64,000 bases of DNA from Paenibacillus turicensis (GCF_017873435.1 NZ_JAGGKG010000003.1:281887-345886); one strand, 5' to 3'. Positions 27,281 to 36,809 are shown, counted from the first letter of the stretch. A program made the numbers and translations. The notes: generated by a model from the letters alone, not told the origin.

Positions 27281-27925
27281 GTGGGGAAAAAATATACGGC
27301 AAAAGAGGCTAAAAATTTAATATTAGATACGGCTGCGGTTTTATTTACGAACAAAGGTTACGAGCATACCTCGATCAGTGACATTGTTGCAGGCCTAGAT
27401 GGACTCACTCGAGGCGCTGTTTATCATCATTTTGATTCCAAATATGACATTATCGTGGGGATTGCCAAAAGATTAATACCAGAAAAAGAGCTGTTAGATT
27501 CTATTGATCAACGTGATGATTTAACTGGTTTAGCAAAAATTCAAAATCTTTTACTTGAAGCGATGTTTAATGACGATATTGCAAAATCAACAGCGATTTC
27601 TTTGGCATTACTTCATGATGCCACCTTTACTTCAATTTATAACACGCAGCTGTGTCAAGTTTTGGGACCAAAAATAGAAAGTTATATTGAAGCAGGGAAT
27701 GAGGATGGCTCTATTAACGTTCCACAACCAAAACAAATGGCGGAAATGATTATTTTATTAACAAGTACTTGGTTTATTCAATCGTTATTTGTAACTACGG
27801 CTGACACATTTTTTGAGAAGTTAAAAGCGGCTCAATACGTATTAAGAAAAAGCGGAGTTGATGTTCTAAGCGAGGATGTCTATTTAACAATTGTTAACAA
27901 ACTTAGTCAGGCTGCTGCTAAATAG
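27281..27925 (+). CDS. TetR/AcrR family transcriptional regulator
   Basis: 214 residues. N-terminal helix-turn-helix: ILDTAAVLFTNKGYEHTSIS, then IVAGLDGLTRGAVYHHFDSK, the TetR signature, about residues 10-55. The ligand-binding part is helical and not recognisable. The GTG at 27281 follows AGGAG by nine bases; an upstream in-frame Met at 27257 would swallow that site. The hydrolase gene begins 15 bp downstream, so the regulator very probably controls an operon with it. Confidence 0.92.
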   Translation: MGKKYTAKEAKNLILDTAAVLFTNKGYEHTSISDIVAGLDGLTRGAVYHHFDSKYDIIVGIAKRLIPEKELLDSIDQRDDLTGLAKIQNLLLEAMFNDDIAKSTAISLALLHDATFTSIYNTQLCQVLGPKIESYIEAGNEDGSINVPQPKQMAEMIILLTSTWFIQSLFVTTADTFFEKLKAAQYVLRKSGVDVLSEDVYLTIVNKLSQAAAK

Positions 27926-27940
27926 AAGAGGAGCGTATAT

Positions 27941-28873
27941 ATGAAAAAACCTTTAAAAATTGTTGGGATCATTTTACTTTCGATCATCGTTTTAGTTGTA
28001 CTTATTTTTGCAGGTATTTTTATTAACAATAAAATTCAACTAAGTCGTGAAGCGAAGAAAATAGTCCCTTATGGAGAAACTGTAGCTATAGATGGCAAAA
28101 AAATGAATATTCAAATTTCTGGAGCAGGCAAAAAGACGATTGTGTTATTACCTGGTTTTATGACTGTAGCCCCAGTGATTGATTTTAAGCCACTCATTGA
28201 TGAATTGGAAAAAAATTATCGTGTTGTGGCGGTTGAACCTTTTGGGTATGGTTTAAGTGACGATACAGACAAGGAAAGATCTATTGAAAATATAACAGAG
28301 GAAATACATGAAGTGTTAGCTAAGCAAGGTATAACCAAATACACGATCATGGGTCATTCAATATCTGGAGTATATTCTCTTGAGTATATTAATAAATATC
28401 GTGATGAAGTTGAAGCTATTATCGGTATTGATAGTAGTTTACCTTCTCAAGGACATGACGGTGAAAATCCAGCAGAAGCCATGTCTCTACTAAGGAAATC
28501 AGGTATTTACCGGTTACTCGTAAGCACTAACCCTGCAATGCTAAACATTCCAGCTGTGGGGGACAAGCTAAGCGAACAATATAAATATTTATCTCTTAGA
28601 AATATCGGATCAGAAGCGACTGTAAATGAAGGTAAAGCAATCCTAGAAAATTTTCAAAAGGCAGCTGCAATCCAATTACCAAAAGACTTACCCGTTCTCT
28701 ATTTTTTAGCAACGGACAGTGTTAATCCAGATGAAAACTGGTTAAAGATCCATCAGGATATGGTTAAAAATAGTGAAAAATCAGCTGTTAAAGTCATAGA
28801 GGGTGGGCACTATTTGCATCATACTCAAGCTAAGCTCTTAGCTGAGGATACGTTATCTTTTTTAGGAAAATAA
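27941..28873 (+). CDS. Membrane-anchored alpha/beta hydrolase
   Basis: 310 residues. One N-terminal hydrophobic segment (about 6-29) acts as anchor, with the catalytic domain outside or facing the membrane. Nucleophile elbow GHSISG with Ser at about 134, oxyanion region LLPGFMTVAP, and a C-terminal EGGHYLHH with the catalytic His. The substrate cannot be read from sequence. Cotranscription with the TetR gene suggests induction by a small hydrophobic compound, which is inference. Confidence 0.88.
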   Translation: MKKPLKIVGIILLSIIVLVVLIFAGIFINNKIQLSREAKKIVPYGETVAIDGKKMNIQISGAGKKTIVLLPGFMTVAPVIDFKPLIDELEKNYRVVAVEPFGYGLSDDTDKERSIENITEEIHEVLAKQGITKYTIMGHSISGVYSLEYINKYRDEVEAIIGIDSSLPSQGHDGENPAEAMSLLRKSGIYRLLVSTNPAMLNIPAVGDKLSEQYKYLSLRNIGSEATVNEGKAILENFQKAAAIQLPKDLPVLYFLATDSVNPDENWLKIHQDMVKNSEKSAVKVIEGGHYLHHTQAKLLAEDTLSFLGK

Positions 28874-28922
28874 ATGAATAATAAGATTTCATACACGCTT
28901 AATATTTTATCGTAGTGATATA

Positions 28923-28960
28923 AAAACTCCCCACATTCTCATTCATGTGGGGAGTTTTCT
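28923..28960. terminator. Rho-independent terminator, bidirectional
   Basis: AAAACTCCCCACA / TGTGGGGAGTTTT with an eight-to-ten-base loop, between the convergent hydrolase and rqcH genes. Confidence 0.92.
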
Positions 28961-28977
28961 ATTTATTGGTTACTAAA

Positions 28978-30714
28978 TCAATTATTTTTAGTCTGACTAC
29001 GCAAACCTTTTATGAGGTCTTCATCAGGGGTAACAAATAAAGTTTTTTGATTATCATAAATGACAAACCCTGGCTTGGCCCCACTAGGCTTACGTACATG
29101 GCGAATTAAGGTGTAATCAACAGGCACACTACTGGAGGATTTCGCTTGGCTGAAATAAGCGGCTAGCTGAGCAGCCTCATGAAGTGTATCCTCACTATAA
29201 GTCTCACTTCTAATTAATACGTGGGACCCTGGAATATCCTTTGTATGGAGCCAAGTATCATTGGGTTTCCCTACTTTATTTGTCACATATTCATTTTGAA
29301 TATTGTTTTTCCCAACGTATAGTTCAATTCCCTCAGAGGAAGTGTACACGTGTAAGGTAGGGCGATCATTTTTTTTCTTTTTCTTTCCTTTTGGTCCTCG
29401 ATCACGTAAGTAGCCTTGTGTAATCAATTCCTCACGTATTTCATCGATATCACTAAGGGTAGCGTATTGAAGCTGCTGTAATAAACCTTCAATATACCTA
29501 ATTTCCTCATTGGCTAGCTTCATTTGCTCTTCAATGACGGCTAAGCTATTTTTAAATTTATTATATTTTTTAAAATATTTTTGCGCGTTTTCAGAAGGAG
29601 TGAGCAAAGGATCAAGCTGAATCTTTTCGATCGGCTGTGATTCTTCATAATAATTTACTAATTCAACCTGCTTATCTCCCTTGTTAACGGAATGTAAAGA
29701 GGCAAACAACAACTCTCCCGCAATTCGGTAACGCTCCGCATCATCCGCTTCAAGTAAGTCCTGCTGTAGCTTTGTCAGCTTTTTCACGTTTTTGTTTCGT
29801 TCATTTTGCAAGAAACGTAATAAGTCACTGCTCTTTTGCTTCACAGTATCTCTTAATGCCTTATCCCCGTAATAAGCCTCCATACATTCACTGATAGAAT
29901 CGTATTGGCGCAAGTTAGAAGTGATCTGTGATAAAGGGATGACTGAAAATATACTTTTTTGTTGTTCATTATCTCCAAGCATAGGTGCATACTCGTGTTG
30001 CTTAACTTGATTCATCAGTTTTGAGAAGGTTTCCCACAATTGATTGATGTCACGTTGCTCCTGATAGGCTGGTGTTTGGACTATAATTTCATTTGCAATT
30101 AATGGGCTGATCCCACTAAAAGACTCTACAAGCCAATTTGTGCTAGCGACACCAAGCTTATGATAGGCAGCAATGAATTGCTCTTTAGTTACTTCTAGCG
30201 GGTTAAGCTTATGTTGCTCAGGTGGCGCGCTATAAACTGTACCAGGCATGACAACCCGAAAGGAACTGATCGAAGGTGTAATATGATGAATGCCATCCAA
30301 CTGTACCCCCGTTTGAGGATCAACCAAAATAAGATTACTGTGGCGCCCCATCAGCTCAATAATAATTCGTTTTAACGAAACGTCCCCTAATTCATCACGT
30401 TGCCGAACGTCAATATGGATAATCCGCTCCATTCCAACCTGAGAAACTGCTTCAATAAAACCACCCTCACAATGCTTGCGAAGCAACATGCAAAACATAG
30501 GTGCTTCTGGTGGGTTAGGAAATGATTGCTCTGTGAAATGGACTCGTGGATAGGTTGCGTTTGCGGAAAGTAGCAGCTTCACATTTTTTCCTTGCGCGCG
30601 CATGTTAAAAATAATATCTCTTGTAGAAGGTTGATGTATTTTATTAATTCGACCGCCAATGCACTGCTGAAGCTCATGGACGATCGCCCGTGTTACGATG
30701 CCATCTAATGCCAT
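28978..30714 (-). CDS. rqcH: Ribosome quality control protein RqcH (NFACT family)
   Basis: 578 residues, full NFACT layout: NFACT-N (1 to ~190, starting MALDGIVTRAIVHELQQ, with the conserved DVRQRDELGD loop), helix-hairpin-helix and coiled-coil middle (about 280-420, KNVKKLTKLQQDLLEADDAE), and NFACT-R (about 445-560, NDTWLHTKDIPGSHVLIR). RqcH binds stalled 50S subunits with peptidyl-tRNA and adds C-terminal alanine tails that mark nascent chains for degradation. The Asp-Arg needed for tRNA-Ala use is present. GGAGA precedes the ATG. It is divergent from the Ca2+-ATPase gene, its usual neighbour (yloA/yloB). Confidence 0.95.
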   Translation of the reverse strand: MALDGIVTRAIVHELQQCIGGRINKIHQPSTRDIIFNMRAQGKNVKLLLSANATYPRVHFTEQSFPNPPEAPMFCMLLRKHCEGGFIEAVSQVGMERIIHIDVRQRDELGDVSLKRIIIELMGRHSNLILVDPQTGVQLDGIHHITPSISSFRVVMPGTVYSAPPEQHKLNPLEVTKEQFIAAYHKLGVASTNWLVESFSGISPLIANEIIVQTPAYQEQRDINQLWETFSKLMNQVKQHEYAPMLGDNEQQKSIFSVIPLSQITSNLRQYDSISECMEAYYGDKALRDTVKQKSSDLLRFLQNERNKNVKKLTKLQQDLLEADDAERYRIAGELLFASLHSVNKGDKQVELVNYYEESQPIEKIQLDPLLTPSENAQKYFKKYNKFKNSLAVIEEQMKLANEEIRYIEGLLQQLQYATLSDIDEIREELITQGYLRDRGPKGKKKKKNDRPTLHVYTSSEGIELYVGKNNIQNEYVTNKVGKPNDTWLHTKDIPGSHVLIRSETYSEDTLHEAAQLAAYFSQAKSSSSVPVDYTLIRHVRKPSGAKPGFVIYDNQKTLFVTPDEDLIKGLRSQTKNN

Positions 30715-30911
30715 ATTTGATTCTCCATTCTATGAATTGCTACTTTTTAGATTATCAGAAACCTACCTTAGATGAAAGGGTTGCCTCTATATGATCTCCA
30801 GCCGACTTAAAACGCTGGTGATATTTTGGGACTGGCATACATAGATTTAGTGATAAGTGGATAAGCCTTCACGCTATATTTGACATAATTTACGGGAGGG
30901 GAATACCAGGT

Positions 30912-33716
30912 ATGGAACAGAAACAGTGGCATCAGTATAGTGGCGACGAGCTTCTTATGAAGTTCAATGTTACGGCTGAGGATGGACTAAAAGAGGAGGA
31001 AGTGGAGCAAAGAAGGCAACAATATGGCTGGAATGAATTGACAGAAGCGAAGCGAATTTCACCATTTATATTATTTTTAAATCAGTTTAAAGATTTTATG
31101 ATGCTTGTATTAATGGGGGCTACTTTAATTTCAGGCATACTTGGTGAATATTTAGATGCGATCACAATTATTGCTATTGTTGTATTAAACGGTGTGCTTG
31201 GTTTTATTCAGGAATTTCGAGCAGAGCGTTCACTTCGTGCATTAAAACAGTTATCCGCCCCCCATGCTAATGTGTTACGTCAAGGTGAAGTACGTAATGT
31301 ATTTGTCAAAGAGCTTGTGCCTGGCGATATTGTATTGGTAGAAAGTGGGGACCGTATACCTGCTGATGTGCATTGGTTAAAAACGAACAGCTTAGATGCA
31401 GAGGAATCCGCCTTGACTGGGGAGTCTCATCCGGTTGGCAAGCACAGCAAAGCACTTTACGAAAAAGAAGTTGCGCTTGGAGATCAAAAAAATCTAGGTT
31501 TTATGGGTACAATGATTACGCGTGGCTCAGGAGTAGGGATAGTCATTCGTACAGGTATGGATACAGAAATGGGTAAAATTGCGGATCTGATTCAAAATAC
31601 AGAGGAGCAACAAACACCATTACAGCTTAGACTTGAGCAATTAGGGAAAATATTAATTTATTTATCGCTTGCTTTAACTGTATTGGTTGTTCTTGTTGGG
31701 ATTTTGCATGGTCAACCTGCGTCAGCGATGTTCTTTATGGGGGTAAGCTTAGCGGTCGCCGCAATTCCAGAAGGTCTTCCTGCCATTGTTACGATTGCTT
31801 TAGCTTTAGGTGTGCAGCGAATGATTAAACGAAAGGCAATTGTGCGTAAATTGCCATCTGTTGAGACATTGGGCTGTGCGTCCGTTATTTGCTCCGATAA
31901 AACAGGAACCTTAACCCAAAATAAAATGACCGTGACAAAAATTTGGGTCGAAAATCGAGTGCTTGCTGTCAGTGGTGAAGGTTATGAGCCTGTTGGAAAT
32001 ATTACTGAAAAAGGGAAAGCAGTTGATCTAAAAAGCGATCAGAGCCTTCGACGTTTTTTACAAATTAGCTCGCTATGTAGTAATGCTGTCATCTATAAAG
32101 AGGATGATAATGATACAAGGTCTAAACGTAAAGCCAAAGAGGATGAAGCAGAGGATAGCTCTGTCTGGAAGCTAAAGGGTGATCCAACAGAAGGTGCATT
32201 AGTGACCTTAGCTAGTAAAATGGGATTGTCTCCTTCCTCTTTAAGCTCTGTGTATGAACGGGAGCAGGAGTTTCCGTTTGATTCTAAACGCAAGCGTATG
32301 TCCGTCATTGCCTCACATCAAGGTGGGAAAATTGCTTTTGTCAAAGGTGCACCTGATTTATTGCTTGAGCAGTGCTCCTATATATTGTGGGAAGGTAAGG
32401 TTGTGCCATTTACAGGAGTTTTTCGTGGAAAGGTACAGGCTGCTAATGAAGAGATGGCACGTAATGCATTACGTGTGTTAGGAATGGCTTATCGCGAGTT
32501 AAAGCCTCATGAGGACTGTAGCAATGAAGACAATGTTGAATCACAGCTTATTTTTGTTGGATTAGCTGGAATGATTGATCCTCCAAGACGTGAGGCTAGA
32601 GACGCGATTGCGGTTTGCCGCCGTGCTGGGATTAAGACGGTGATGATTACTGGGGATCATGGCTTGACTGCTGAAGCGATTGCAACTGATCTAGGCATTA
32701 TTCAGCAAGGAGGCAAATCGATGTCTGGGCATCAGATTTCCGCTTTAAGTGATAATGAGCTAGATCGTCAAGTGGATAACATTTACGTATATTCCAGAGT
32801 ATCTCCTGAGCATAAGCTACGGATTGTGAAGTCATTGCAGCGACAAGGTCATATTGTTGCGATGACAGGCGATGGTGTTAATGATGCACCTGCAATTAAA
32901 GCTGCGGACATTGGGATTTCGATGGGGATCACTGGAACAGATGTTGCGAAGGAAGCTTCATCTCTAGTGCTCAGTGATGATAATTTTACTTCTATCGTTG
33001 CGGCAATTGAAGAAGGAAGAAATATTTATGAAAACATACGAAAATTTATTCGCTATTTACTTGCCTCTAATGTAGGCGAAATTTTAACGATGTTATTTGC
33101 AATGTTAGCTGGGCTACCACTTCCTTTGTTACCGATTCAGATCTTATGGGTAAACCTTGTTACAGATGGACTACCCGCGATGGCGCTTGGTGTAGATCAG
33201 CCTGAAAAGGATTTAATGGAGCATAAGCCTCGTCCCGCTAAGGAAAACATATTTGCAAGACGTATGGGCTGGAAAATAATAAGTCGAGGATTTTTGATCG
33301 GGATATGTACGTTAGGCGCATTCTGGATAACGCTACAAGTAAATCCAAACGATGCGACGCAGCTTGCAACAGCACAATCCGTTGCATTTTGTACATTAGT
33401 GATGGCACAACTCATTCATGTCTTTGATTGCCGTAGCTCACGCTCTATTTTCCACCGTAACATTTTGCAAAATAAATATTTAGTAGTGGCTGTTCTTTCA
33501 TCGGTATTATTGCTGTTAGGTGTCATGTACATCGAAGCATTGCAACCGATTTTCAAAACGGTTCCGCTTGGCCCAAGAGAATGGGCAATTACATTAGTTG
33601 CCGCAGGCATACCAACATTCCTGCTAGGTGCGGGTAGTGTATGGTCAGGCAATCGCCGCAACTACAACGGCCCTAGACCGCTTGTCAGAGCGAATAGTAC
33701 AAATATTCGTGCATAA
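30912..33716 (+). CDS. yloB: P-type calcium-transporting ATPase (YloB type)
   Basis: 934 residues, P-type IIA layout. N-terminal cation ATPase domain, two membrane pairs, PEGLPAIVTIAL in M4 with the Ca2+-site residues, phosphorylated Asp329 in CSDKTGTLTQN, nucleotide-binding KGAPD, hinge TGDGVNDAPAIKAADIG, then six C-terminal membrane helices with NLVTDGLPA. It pumps Ca2+ out of the cytosol; in B. subtilis the homologue is induced in sporulation. A charged insert (KEDDNDTRSKRKAKEDEAED, about 397-416) lies in the nucleotide domain. GGAGGGG precedes the ATG. Confidence 0.95.
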   Translation: MEQKQWHQYSGDELLMKFNVTAEDGLKEEEVEQRRQQYGWNELTEAKRISPFILFLNQFKDFMMLVLMGATLISGILGEYLDAITIIAIVVLNGVLGFIQEFRAERSLRALKQLSAPHANVLRQGEVRNVFVKELVPGDIVLVESGDRIPADVHWLKTNSLDAEESALTGESHPVGKHSKALYEKEVALGDQKNLGFMGTMITRGSGVGIVIRTGMDTEMGKIADLIQNTEEQQTPLQLRLEQLGKILIYLSLALTVLVVLVGILHGQPASAMFFMGVSLAVAAIPEGLPAIVTIALALGVQRMIKRKAIVRKLPSVETLGCASVICSDKTGTLTQNKMTVTKIWVENRVLAVSGEGYEPVGNITEKGKAVDLKSDQSLRRFLQISSLCSNAVIYKEDDNDTRSKRKAKEDEAEDSSVWKLKGDPTEGALVTLASKMGLSPSSLSSVYEREQEFPFDSKRKRMSVIASHQGGKIAFVKGAPDLLLEQCSYILWEGKVVPFTGVFRGKVQAANEEMARNALRVLGMAYRELKPHEDCSNEDNVESQLIFVGLAGMIDPPRREARDAIAVCRRAGIKTVMITGDHGLTAEAIATDLGIIQQGGKSMSGHQISALSDNELDRQVDNIYVYSRVSPEHKLRIVKSLQRQGHIVAMTGDGVNDAPAIKAADIGISMGITGTDVAKEASSLVLSDDNFTSIVAAIEEGRNIYENIRKFIRYLLASNVGEILTMLFAMLAGLPLPLLPIQILWVNLVTDGLPAMALGVDQPEKDLMEHKPRPAKENIFARRMGWKIISRGFLIGICTLGAFWITLQVNPNDATQLATAQSVAFCTLVMAQLIHVFDCRSSRSIFHRNILQNKYLVVAVLSSVLLLLGVMYIEALQPIFKTVPLGPREWAITLVAAGIPTFLLGAGSVWSGNRRNYNGPRPLVRANSTNIRA

Positions 33717-33751
33717 AATCAATACCTTTTAAAGACGTAAATAGATAAACT

Positions 33752-33789
33752 TACCCCTATGAAAGAAGCTTTTTATAGGGGGTTTTTTT
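33752..33789 (+). terminator. Terminator hairpin that carries the dapF ribosome site in its 3' arm
   Basis: ACCCCTAT / ATAGGGG around a loop of about 14 bases is followed by seven T, and the dapF ATG begins right after the T-run (33790). The only Shine-Dalgarno-like sequence for dapF, AGGGGG, is the 3' arm of the hairpin. It can end yloB transcription or, in read-through RNA, hide the dapF ribosome site. Confidence 0.7.
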
Positions 33790-34620
33790 ATGGAATTTAC
33801 TAAAATGCATGGACTTGGTAATGACTTTTTAATTGTTTATGGTGAGCAAGAACTGCCTACAAATGCCGCAGAGCTTGCTATTAAATATTGCGATAGATAT
33901 TTTGGAGTAGGTGGGGACGGCTTAGTCTATATTTTGCCTTCGGAGCAAGCTGACTTTAAAATGCGCATCATTAATTCTGACGGTAGTGAAGCAGAGCAAT
34001 GTGGGAATGCCATTCGTTGTGTAGCAAAATATGTATACGATCATGGCTATACGCAGGAGCAAAACATCACTATCGAGACGATTGGTGCCGGGGTACAGCC
34101 TGTTAGTCTGTATGTTGAACAAAATAAAGTAACTAAAGTGCGTGTAGATATGGGAGAGCCTATTTTAGATGGTTTACAGGTTCCAACTATATTCGAAGGT
34201 AGTCCTGTCATGAATCAGCCTATAGAAGCTGGTGGAGAGCCGTTTTTATTTACTGCGGTTTCCATGGGAAACCCACATAGTGTCATCTATGTAGAGGATG
34301 CACCTACATTTGAATTAGCTACATTTGGCCCACTGCTAGAGGTTCATCCCTATTTCCCACGTAAAATCAATGTTGAGTTTGCTAGCGTTACATCACGTGA
34401 TCGTGTAGAGATGAGAGTGTGGGAGCGTGGTGCTGGACCTACACTGGCATGTGGCACAGGCGCATGTGCAACATTGGTATCCTCCGTGCTAAATGGCTAT
34501 ACAGATCGTGCAGCATGGATTGGACTAAAAGGAGGAGACCTGTACATCGAATGGAATGAAGAAGACAACCATGTGTATATGACAGGGCCTGCTGAAGTCG
34601 TGTATACGGGGATAATTTAA
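33790..34620 (+). CDS. dapF: Diaminopimelate epimerase
   Basis: 276 residues. It converts LL- to meso-diaminopimelate for lysine and peptidoglycan. Both catalytic cysteines are present, in EQCGNAIRCVAKY and in LACGTGACATLV. N-terminal MHGLGNDFLIV and GGDGLVYI are typical. It lies 73 bp after yloB; its ribosome site overlaps the preceding hairpin. dapF sits inside a break of the otherwise conserved yloB-yicC order. Confidence 0.96.
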   Translation: MEFTKMHGLGNDFLIVYGEQELPTNAAELAIKYCDRYFGVGGDGLVYILPSEQADFKMRIINSDGSEAEQCGNAIRCVAKYVYDHGYTQEQNITIETIGAGVQPVSLYVEQNKVTKVRVDMGEPILDGLQVPTIFEGSPVMNQPIEAGGEPFLFTAVSMGNPHSVIYVEDAPTFELATFGPLLEVHPYFPRKINVEFASVTSRDRVEMRVWERGAGPTLACGTGACATLVSSVLNGYTDRAAWIGLKGGDLYIEWNEEDNHVYMTGPAEVVYTGII

Positions 34621-34655
34621 TTGCGTTTTTAATAAAATGCGATTTTCAGATTAAA

Positions 34656-34786
34656 AAGGCGTGTCTGAAGGTGAAAGAATCTGAAATATTAATTGCACCT
34701 GCAAAGTAATACACCTGAAAAGTAATACGAATGCACTGTAGTGAGTTGTTTTTTTGTAGTATTCTTGTGGTTTTCAGACACGTCTT
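34656..34786. repeat. Long-range inverted repeat between dapF and the Nudix gene
   Basis: AAGGCGTGTCTGAA (34656-34669) and TTCAGACACGTCTT (34773-34786) pair over 14 bp with one wobble, enclosing about 103 bases that include two copies of AAAGTAATAC. Read on the minus strand the far arm runs into CCTTTTTAA, so it may work as a large terminator for the Nudix gene. Confidence 0.6.
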
Positions 34787-34819
34787 AATTAATTTGTCCT
34801 TTATATTTCATTCATAGCT

Positions 34820-35302
34820 TCACACAGTCCTACTCAACTTCACTTCAAAATTTGGTTTTGTAACATAATCCATGTAATGCGTTTTCCCATTAAAATTTAA
34901 ATAAGCTTGATAACGCGTTATGATAGCTGGGGCTGTAATCATATCAAGCGCTTGCTCCTTGGGGACCCAGCGACAATCCGAAGTCTCATCGGACGTAGAT
35001 AACTGCCCGCCAATGGGCTTGCACACAAAGTCCAACATCACTTTAGTTGGCACTTCAGTTAACCCGTCATACCATTTATGCACACCACTGTTTGAAAATA
35101 CGCCAAATAAATGCGACACAATGACATCTATTCCGCTTTCCTCTTTTATTTCTCTAATGAGAGCATCGATAAGATTTTCACCTACTTCTACTTGCCCCCC
35201 TGGACACACCCATCCGCCATGATGGGTTTTTACCAAAAGTACTTGTCCTTCTTCATCTTCAACAATCCCACTAACAGCAACAATATGAGTTGGCCATGTC
35301 AT
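34820..35302 (-). CDS. Nudix hydrolase
   Basis: 160 residues. The Nudix box is complete: GGQVEVGENLIDALIREI followed by KEESGI, with Glu residues that bind Mg2+. Members cleave nucleoside diphosphates linked to another moiety; the substrate here is unknown. The start at 35302 (MTWPTH) is preferred because GGAGG lies seven bases upstream; the Met two residues earlier is too close to it. It follows the RCC1-like gene by 73 bp on the same strand, so the two may be cotranscribed. Confidence 0.92.
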   Translation of the reverse strand: MTWPTHIVAVSGIVEDEEGQVLLVKTHHGGWVCPGGQVEVGENLIDALIREIKEESGIDVIVSHLFGVFSNSGVHKWYDGLTEVPTKVMLDFVCKPIGGQLSTSDETSDCRWVPKEQALDMITAPAIITRYQAYLNFNGKTHYMDYVTKPNFEVKLSRTV

Positions 35303-35375
35303 ATACATTCCTCCATAAGTTTTATAAATGATAAAGTAATTTCTATTTTTGAATAATAAAATAGTTACCAACAGG

Positions 35376-36239
35376 CTAGATCAGGCTATCGTATAAATTC
35401 CAACTACTCACATTGCATTGACCGTACTCATTGTTACCGACAGCTATCATTGACCCATCTTTCTTAAGTCCAACCGTATGAGTGCAGCCTCCAGAAATCG
35501 CAACAACATTACGCCAGTCAGTTACATTACATTGGGAATACTTATCCGACCCCGTAGCTACTACACTTCCATCCGATTTAAGACCTATTGTATGATAGCT
35601 ACCTGCTGCTACCGCTATAATATCACGCCAACCGTCCACAGCACATTGTCCTTCGCTCTTGCGACCAGTTGTAACCACTGTACCATCTGCCTTTAGGCCA
35701 ACTGTATGAAGATAACCTGTTGCAACTGAGACAATATCATGCCAGTCGTTGATATCACATTGTCCAGCTCCATTATTACCAGCCGCAACGACCGTACCCT
35801 CCGTTTTCAAGCCAATAGTATGCCAGTCACCAGAGGAAATCATCACAATGTTATTCCAATCCTTTACGTCACATTGTCCTTCATTTTTGCGGCCCACGGC
35901 TAATGCTGTACCATCTGACCTAAGGCCGATAGTATAGCGCCAACCCGCTGTAACTGCAACAATATCGTGCCAGTCAGTTACATTACATTGCCCTTGATTA
36001 TTCCATCCCACAGCGATCACAGTCCCATCAGCTTTAAGACCAACTGTATGGGCTTTACCTGTATTGTTCGCCTTATGTACATTGCCAACCGCTACCGACA
36101 CAATATCACGCCAGTCATTTACATTGCATTGACCACAGTTATTATCGCCAACAGCGAGTACCGTTCCATCAGATTTAAGTGCAACGGTATGATTACGCCC
36201 TGCTACTATGGTAGAACGAGGCCATAATTGATTCATCAT
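35376..36239 (-). CDS. RCC1-like seven-repeat beta-propeller protein
   Basis: 287 residues made almost wholly of seven repeats of about 38-45 residues, each of the form HTVGLKADGTVVAVG, then N-x-x-GQCNV, then DWRDIVSVAAG. Seven such repeats would close one RCC1-type propeller. There is no signal peptide, membrane segment or other domain. The Cys in each GQC is kept in all seven. Such proteins are probably protein-binding scaffolds, and no function is known for this one. The start is 36239 or 36236 (adjacent Met codons after GAAGGTGGG). The structured repeat array lies just upstream. Confidence 0.9.
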   Translation of the reverse strand: MMNQLWPRSTIVAGRNHTVALKSDGTVLAVGDNNCGQCNVNDWRDIVSVAVGNVHKANNTGKAHTVGLKADGTVIAVGWNNQGQCNVTDWHDIVAVTAGWRYTIGLRSDGTALAVGRKNEGQCDVKDWNNIVMISSGDWHTIGLKTEGTVVAAGNNGAGQCDINDWHDIVSVATGYLHTVGLKADGTVVTTGRKSEGQCAVDGWRDIIAVAAGSYHTIGLKSDGSVVATGSDKYSQCNVTDWRNVVAISGGCTHTVGLKKDGSMIAVGNNEYGQCNVSSWNLYDSLI

Positions 36240-36292
36240 CCCACCTTCACCCTTAAAAATATCTTCTCATTATATTAATACAACGCTCAAAG
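36240..36292. other. Short spacer between the RCC1-like gene and the repeat array
   Basis: It holds the RCC1-like gene's ribosome site and AT-rich DNA; nothing else recognised. Confidence 0.4.
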
Positions 36293-36392
36293 ACGTTACA
36301 GCAATACTTTTAAATTTGAGCAGTGCATCTACAGCACTGCCTTCAAATATATCAATTCCTCCAATAAAGGGGATTGCACCTTATTTGAAATC

Positions 36393-36558
36393 AGTGCTAC
36401 AACCAGCCAAACACAGCGGAGGAGCAAAGTGATTCTGAAGAGAGTCTTTAAAAATGGCTTCTCCCAAAAATATATACAAAGATGAAAAGAAGCCAGTTTT
36501 AACAACGACCGCAAGAACACTTTGCCCCGAAGCTACCACCTCCATACGTTGCAGCACT
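36393..36558. repeat. Structured repeat element, copy 1
   Basis: The terminal arm AGTGCTACAAC has one change against its partner GTTGCAGCACT. Inner stems GCAAAGTG-TTCT / AGAA-CACTTTGC and GGCTTCT / AGAAGCC are intact. Confidence 0.85.
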
Positions 36559-36645
36559 ACTTTTAAATTTGAGCAGTGCGCCTACAGCACTGCCTTCAAA
36601 TATATGAATTCCCCCAGTAAAGGGAATTGCCCCTTATATGAAATC

Positions 36646-36809
36646 AGTGCTGCAACCAGCCAAACACAGCGGAGGAGCAAAGTGATTCTGAAGAGAGTCT
36701 TTAAAAATGGCTTCTCCCAAAAATATATACAAAGATGAAAAGAAGCCAGTTTTAACAACGACCGCAAGAACACTTTGTACCGAGCCCGCCTCCCAGGCGT
36801 TGCAACAAT
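36646..36809. repeat. Structured repeat element, copy 2
   Basis: The left arm AGTGCTGCAAC is kept, while the right arm has decayed to GTTGCAACAAT (two mismatches). The inner CAAAGTG/CACTTTG and GGCTTCT/AGAAGCC stems are intact. Confidence 0.85.

Noticed and set aside
35376..36239. Regular DNA periodicity of about 120 bp
   Set aside because: Explained by the seven RCC1-type protein repeats of the gene; not a non-coding array.
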